From: VMCP01 sp965659745
GTDB lineage: Bacteria > Bacteroidota > Bacteroidia > NS11-12g > UBA955
Length of the DNA: 15,096 nt
Reading direction: 5' to 3'
Assembly (NCBI GenBank): GCA_965659745.1
Contig: CBFHXF010000046.1
Location: 1-15,096 of the forward strand
Part shown: positions 11,814-15,096 of the stretch, piece by piece
Layout: every line of letters starts with the position of its first letter
Numbering within the stretch: position 1 is the stretch's first letter
The notes under the pieces: generated by a model
What the model was told of the DNA's origin: nothing
What the model saw: only the letters and a program-made list of their open reading frames with translations
Databases searched by the model: none
Made by a program: the position numbers and the translations under genes

Positions 11814-13400
11814 TTACAATACGTGTAAAACCTGGGTATCGGACTTCAAGGAACTGCGCAATTGAACTACATAATTACCTGTTGACAAACCTCTTAAGTC
11901 CATCTCGAATTCATAATCACCTGCACTATGTGCTTTGTCGAAATAGGTATGCACCAATCTTCCCAAAGAATCATATAAACACAACTGTAAATGGCCCCCA
12001 GCATCGGTTCGGTAGGAAATAATCGATTTTTCCCTCGCCGGATTCGGAAAAATTGACCCCAATGATATCTGCGTCATAAAATCGGCAAAGGTGTCTATAC
12101 GGCTCAAATTGTTCTTAAAGATGGGCAGTGTATTGAAGTCTTCCCCCAAGAGCGCTTTTACCTCTGAACTTGGAAGTTCGAACCAATCTTGCAATACGCT
12201 TCCGTACACTTGACGGAAATCGAATTGCATCGGAACGTTATCGTTTACGGTAGTGGCACTTGGGATGCTCGGATTATTGCCAATGATTCCGGGTTGCACG
12301 GCATCGCCGAATACCATTAAAGGTGCCGCAGCCCCGTGATCGGTTCCCGTACTTGCGTTACTCTGTACCCGTCGGCCAAACTCACTGAATGTCATACTAA
12401 CGACGCGATCGCTAATCCCTAAAAGTTCCAAATCGTCCTGAAATGCTTCCATAGCCGTGCTCAGCTGCGACAATAACTCGGCATGTGCCCCCTCTTTGGT
12501 ATCGCTTGCGTCTACTTGGGCACTGTGCGTATCAAACCCGCCGATCGATACCATATATACCGGGGTTTGCAAACCACCGTGAACCAATCGAGCTACGATT
12601 TTTAATTGTTCCGCCAAGTTATTCCCGCGCACCCCTGTAGGATATTTAGTCGACTTATTCGTTCCCTTAGAGGCCGCATCCTTAATAACATCGGCATATT
12701 CATTGGTTTGTTGCGCCAACAATCGAATGTAGGCCAACTCATCTCCAGCCGGAGTAGAAGGTACCGTTCCCGCCGCATTGTCTAATAAATCGTAAAAACT
12801 ACTCGGATTGGTTACCGCCATACCCATATTGGTATTCGGACCCATGAATGCCAAAGCAACCAAAGGACCGATTTGAATGGCCAAAGGGTCTTTCATATTT
12901 GCATTCGGATAATCCTCAGGAAATTTCGGATACCGCTTATCTAAATAACGCCCCATCCATCCGGTCGTCAATACCTTATTACTATCGGAAGCGCTCATCC
13001 AGATATCCATAGAACGGAAATGAGAAAAATCAGGCTGCGGATACCCTACCGACTGTACAATGCTCATTTTATTATTGTCAAAAATGCGCTGCGCCCCCTG
13101 CATCTTCGGGTGCAATCCGGTTTTAGTGGTATTTTTAAGTTTTAAAACCGCCGAATCGGCCAGCAATACATTCGAACGGGCTTTGCTCAAATTAGAATAT
13201 TGGTCTAAGGGAACTACCATATTCAAACCGTCATTACCCCCATTCAATTGAATGATAACCAATACCTTTCCGTTAGCACTTCGCTTTCCTAGGGCACCCA
13301 ATAAGGAGCTGTTTTGCACCGAACGGAGCGACATCCCGTTCAAACTTAGAGGTAAAACCGTAGTGGCCGCCGCCGCTTTAATAAATGATCTTCTTTTCAT
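11814..13400 (-). CDS. DUF1501 protein with Tat-like signal and T9SS C-terminal sorting domain
   Basis: The 528-residue protein begins with R3-R4-S-F-I-K followed by an alanine-rich hydrophobic stretch, a twin-arginine-type signal. The body is a DUF1501 domain. Conserved points are GGNDG (54-58), DFSHFRS (124-130), FDTH (289-292), SEFGR (339-343) and TDHG (353-356). This spacing of Asp and His recalls the metal sites of the alkaline phosphatase/sulfatase superfamily, but enzyme activity is only inferred. Residues about 449-528 are a T9SS type A sorting domain: FPNP (451-454), a LYDSLGRLV strand, GLSTGNYVVQL, and a short final strand ending VLHVL. The protein should be exported and passed across the outer membrane. 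It starts nine bases after the DUF1800 stop, a pairing widespread in bacteria and of unknown function. Confidence 0.9.
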   Translation of the reverse strand: MKRRSFIKAAAATTVLPLSLNGMSLRSVQNSSLLGALGKRSANGKVLVIIQLNGGNDGLNMVVPLDQYSNLSKARSNVLLADSAVLKLKNTTKTGLHPKMQGAQRIFDNNKMSIVQSVGYPQPDFSHFRSMDIWMSASDSNKVLTTGWMGRYLDKRYPKFPEDYPNANMKDPLAIQIGPLVALAFMGPNTNMGMAVTNPSSFYDLLDNAAGTVPSTPAGDELAYIRLLAQQTNEYADVIKDAASKGTNKSTKYPTGVRGNNLAEQLKIVARLVHGGLQTPVYMVSIGGFDTHSAQVDASDTKEGAHAELLSQLSTAMEAFQDDLELLGISDRVVSMTFSEFGRRVQSNASTGTDHGAAAPLMVFGDAVQPGIIGNNPSIPSATTVNDNVPMQFDFRQVYGSVLQDWFELPSSEVKALLGEDFNTLPIFKNNLSRIDTFADFMTQISLGSIFPNPAREKSIISYRTDAGGHLQLCLYDSLGRLVHTYFDKAHSAGDYEFEMDLRGLSTGNYVVQLRSSLKSDTQVLHVL

Positions 13401-13409
13401 GCTCGATAG

Positions 13410-15080
13410 TTAGGAAAGTTGGTATTCAGAAAGGTTCATGATGCGTTTATATAAATAAGCCAGTTTGAGTGTTACCGAATCTAAGGCTGTTTTGTGATTC
13501 GGATAAGTAGTGTCAACCGCGGCATTATATTCGTCGGTCCAGTTGTAATCGGGAATACCTCCGGGCAATAAAATTTCCTTTAAATCAGCCGTTTGCTGCG
13601 CACTCAAAACCATCGGAAGCAAAAAATGACAAGCATCCTCTATCAATGCATCAGCATCGTTGGGTTTTGCAAATCCTTTCGTCATCTTCCACACATCCAC
13701 CTTCATGGTGTAAGTGCCAATTTTATGTCCTATCCACAATAGGTAATCCTGTAATTCGTTGCGTTTTGGTAAAGAATCGGAAGTAATCCAAGAGCGGTGA
13801 TACAGCGGTAACTGATACCACGCTTCCCATCCTGCCACACTTGGAGGATCTCCCAAATCCATTTGATTGATAGCGGTATAACCCGAATGAAAGCTGTAGG
13901 CTTTGTAAGACAATTCGTAATCTGTTTTCTTGGGGAAGTCTATTTGAAATTGCCGAACAAAACCCGCGGAATGGGTCAAGGGATCTTTAATCACACAAGC
14001 TCGATTCCAAGAATCAAAAAAGTGCTCGCTCATAAATAAGGCTTTCAACACCGGCTTGATTTCGTAGTTGTTATCCCTGAAAATCTTTGCCAAAGGCGTA
14101 ATCACTTGAGATTCGGCATTATCGTCGATTTTGTAATACACAAAAAAACGATACAAACGCCGGCATATGAACTTCGATACCTCTTCTTTTTGGAAGATCA
14201 TATCCAACAAATCGTTCAATTCATCCATACCCGCATTAATACCGGTGCGCCCTTTTATAACCGCATTTCCGTAAAACGAAGAAAACACCTTGTCGGTACT
14301 GTCGTGTCGCGCCCCCTGAAAAATGGAAGTTACCGGAGTGCTTTGTAAATTAATATTGAAACCGGTAAGCACCCGCGCTGCCGCTTTCACATCGTCTTCG
14401 GTATATGCACTGTCGGGACCTTTTCCTAGGGTAAATAATTCTTGTAATTCACGGGCATAATTTTCATCAGGGGCATTTTTCGTATTCAAGCGGCCGTTTA
14501 AATAATATAGCATGGCCGGATCAACGGTTATTTGACGGGTAAACGTTTTGAAATTGCCCATTCCATAATCCATCAATACCTTATAATAGTAGTAATAAGC
14601 CGACGCAATAGGAACAGCCGTCATTTCAACCGCAAAATGATTGTGCCAAAAGAGCAGCATCTTTTCATAAATAGTAGGCGTTTGATTTGCTGCCAAAGAC
14701 CACATCCAAGCCTTCATCGACATTTTTCTGGCAAATTCGAGTTCTAACGTAAAGGGCGCATTGACCCATGTTTCTCCATAAGCCACATTAGGATCGTTGA
14801 TATTATTGCCGTAATTATTAATAGGCGGATCAATTTTCACTGCCGACGTATCCAGCAATTTATCTACCATCTGTTCTAAGGTCAGGCCATCAAAAGACTT
14901 TAAATCTGCCTGTGAAGGCCCAAAGGTAGCCCGACGCAACAAATGCAATTTATCGTCGATATTCCAACTAGACGTATAAGGGTCTATACCCGTATTGGTT
15001 CTGCGGGTTACGCGTAATCCTTCAGTTGGAGGCGCAGCAGCGGCAGCAGTATTAAAGCGGAGAAATTGACGTCGATTCAT
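13410..15080 (-). CDS. DUF1800 family protein
   Basis: A 556-residue member of the DUF1800 family, normal in length and complete at both ends. Family landmarks are HLLRRATFGPS near residue 46, KMLLFWHNHFAV, the YLNGRLNTKNAPDENYARELQELFTLG block, VLTGFNI, FICRRLYRFFVYY and DPPSVAGWEAW. The ELQELFTLG region is the best known signature; no catalytic function is established. The N terminus MNRRQFLR looks like a twin-arginine motif, but only five alanines follow before PPTEG, so a real hydrophobic core is missing and export is uncertain. There is no T9SS tail. It is the first gene of a two-gene unit with DUF1501; the promoter lies beyond or at the window end. The product may act with its DUF1501 partner. 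Confidence 0.93.
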   Translation of the reverse strand: MNRRQFLRFNTAAAAAPPTEGLRVTRRTNTGIDPYTSSWNIDDKLHLLRRATFGPSQADLKSFDGLTLEQMVDKLLDTSAVKIDPPINNYGNNINDPNVAYGETWVNAPFTLELEFARKMSMKAWMWSLAANQTPTIYEKMLLFWHNHFAVEMTAVPIASAYYYYYKVLMDYGMGNFKTFTRQITVDPAMLYYLNGRLNTKNAPDENYARELQELFTLGKGPDSAYTEDDVKAAARVLTGFNINLQSTPVTSIFQGARHDSTDKVFSSFYGNAVIKGRTGINAGMDELNDLLDMIFQKEEVSKFICRRLYRFFVYYKIDDNAESQVITPLAKIFRDNNYEIKPVLKALFMSEHFFDSWNRACVIKDPLTHSAGFVRQFQIDFPKKTDYELSYKAYSFHSGYTAINQMDLGDPPSVAGWEAWYQLPLYHRSWITSDSLPKRNELQDYLLWIGHKIGTYTMKVDVWKMTKGFAKPNDADALIEDACHFLLPMVLSAQQTADLKEILLPGGIPDYNWTDEYNAAVDTTYPNHKTALDSVTLKLAYLYKRIMNLSEYQLS

Positions 15081-15096
15081 AAGTAATACAGCAATT

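Overview
The window reads as a chromosomal segment of a Bacteroidota bacterium, most likely Flavobacteriales-like. Three things support this. One protein ends in a type IX secretion (T9SS) sorting domain. Promoters match the Bacteroidota signature (TTTG near -33, TAnnTTTG near -7), and clear Shine-Dalgarno sites are lacking. The gene set (PnuC, Prs-L25, a DUF1501/DUF1800 pair, NrnA next to an FKBP-like protein) also fits that phylum. I see no insertion sequence, prophage, CRISPR array or integrase, so the window looks like core genome and not an island.

Layout. 1-311 (-): the start of an Arg/Gly-rich protein with a 13-residue repeat, cut by the window edge. 336-728 (-): small zinc-ribbon protein. 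859-1248 (-): ssb, with a terminator behind it and a 5'-leader hairpin in front. 1249-1537: gene-free, with a direct repeat and candidate promoters. 1538-6694 (-): a tight five-gene operon, transcribed nrnA-like, FKBP-like, rfbB, cysS, rsmE, with overlaps or a 3-base gap at every joint. 6695-6738: a very short divergent promoter region. 6739-8613 (+): M16 peptidase and an AlbA_2/winged-helix protein joined as TAA-ATG. 8628-9233 (-): superoxide dismutase interrupted by 79 unknown bases. 9347-9949 (+): PnuC transporter. 9986-11580 (-): rplY and prs. 11635-11707 (-): tRNA-Gln with its own consensus promoter. 11814-15080 (-): DUF1501 (Tat-like signal plus T9SS tail) and DUF1800.

The genes are mostly housekeeping: RNA turnover and modification (NrnA, RsmE), tRNA charging (CysS, tRNA-Gln), nucleotide supply (Prs), ribosome structure (L25), oxidative defence (Sod), NAD-precursor uptake (PnuC) and cell-surface sugar supply (RfbB). 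The least understood part is the DUF1800-DUF1501 pair, which is probably exported and whose DUF1501 member is probably displayed or secreted by T9SS. I found no convincing new defence or mobile system. The most notable sequence-level signals are two bidirectional terminators built into the ends of coding sequences, two interlocked divergent promoters giving near-leaderless transcripts, a terminator that overlaps the tRNA-Gln promoter, and a Tat-like signal combined with a T9SS sorting tail.
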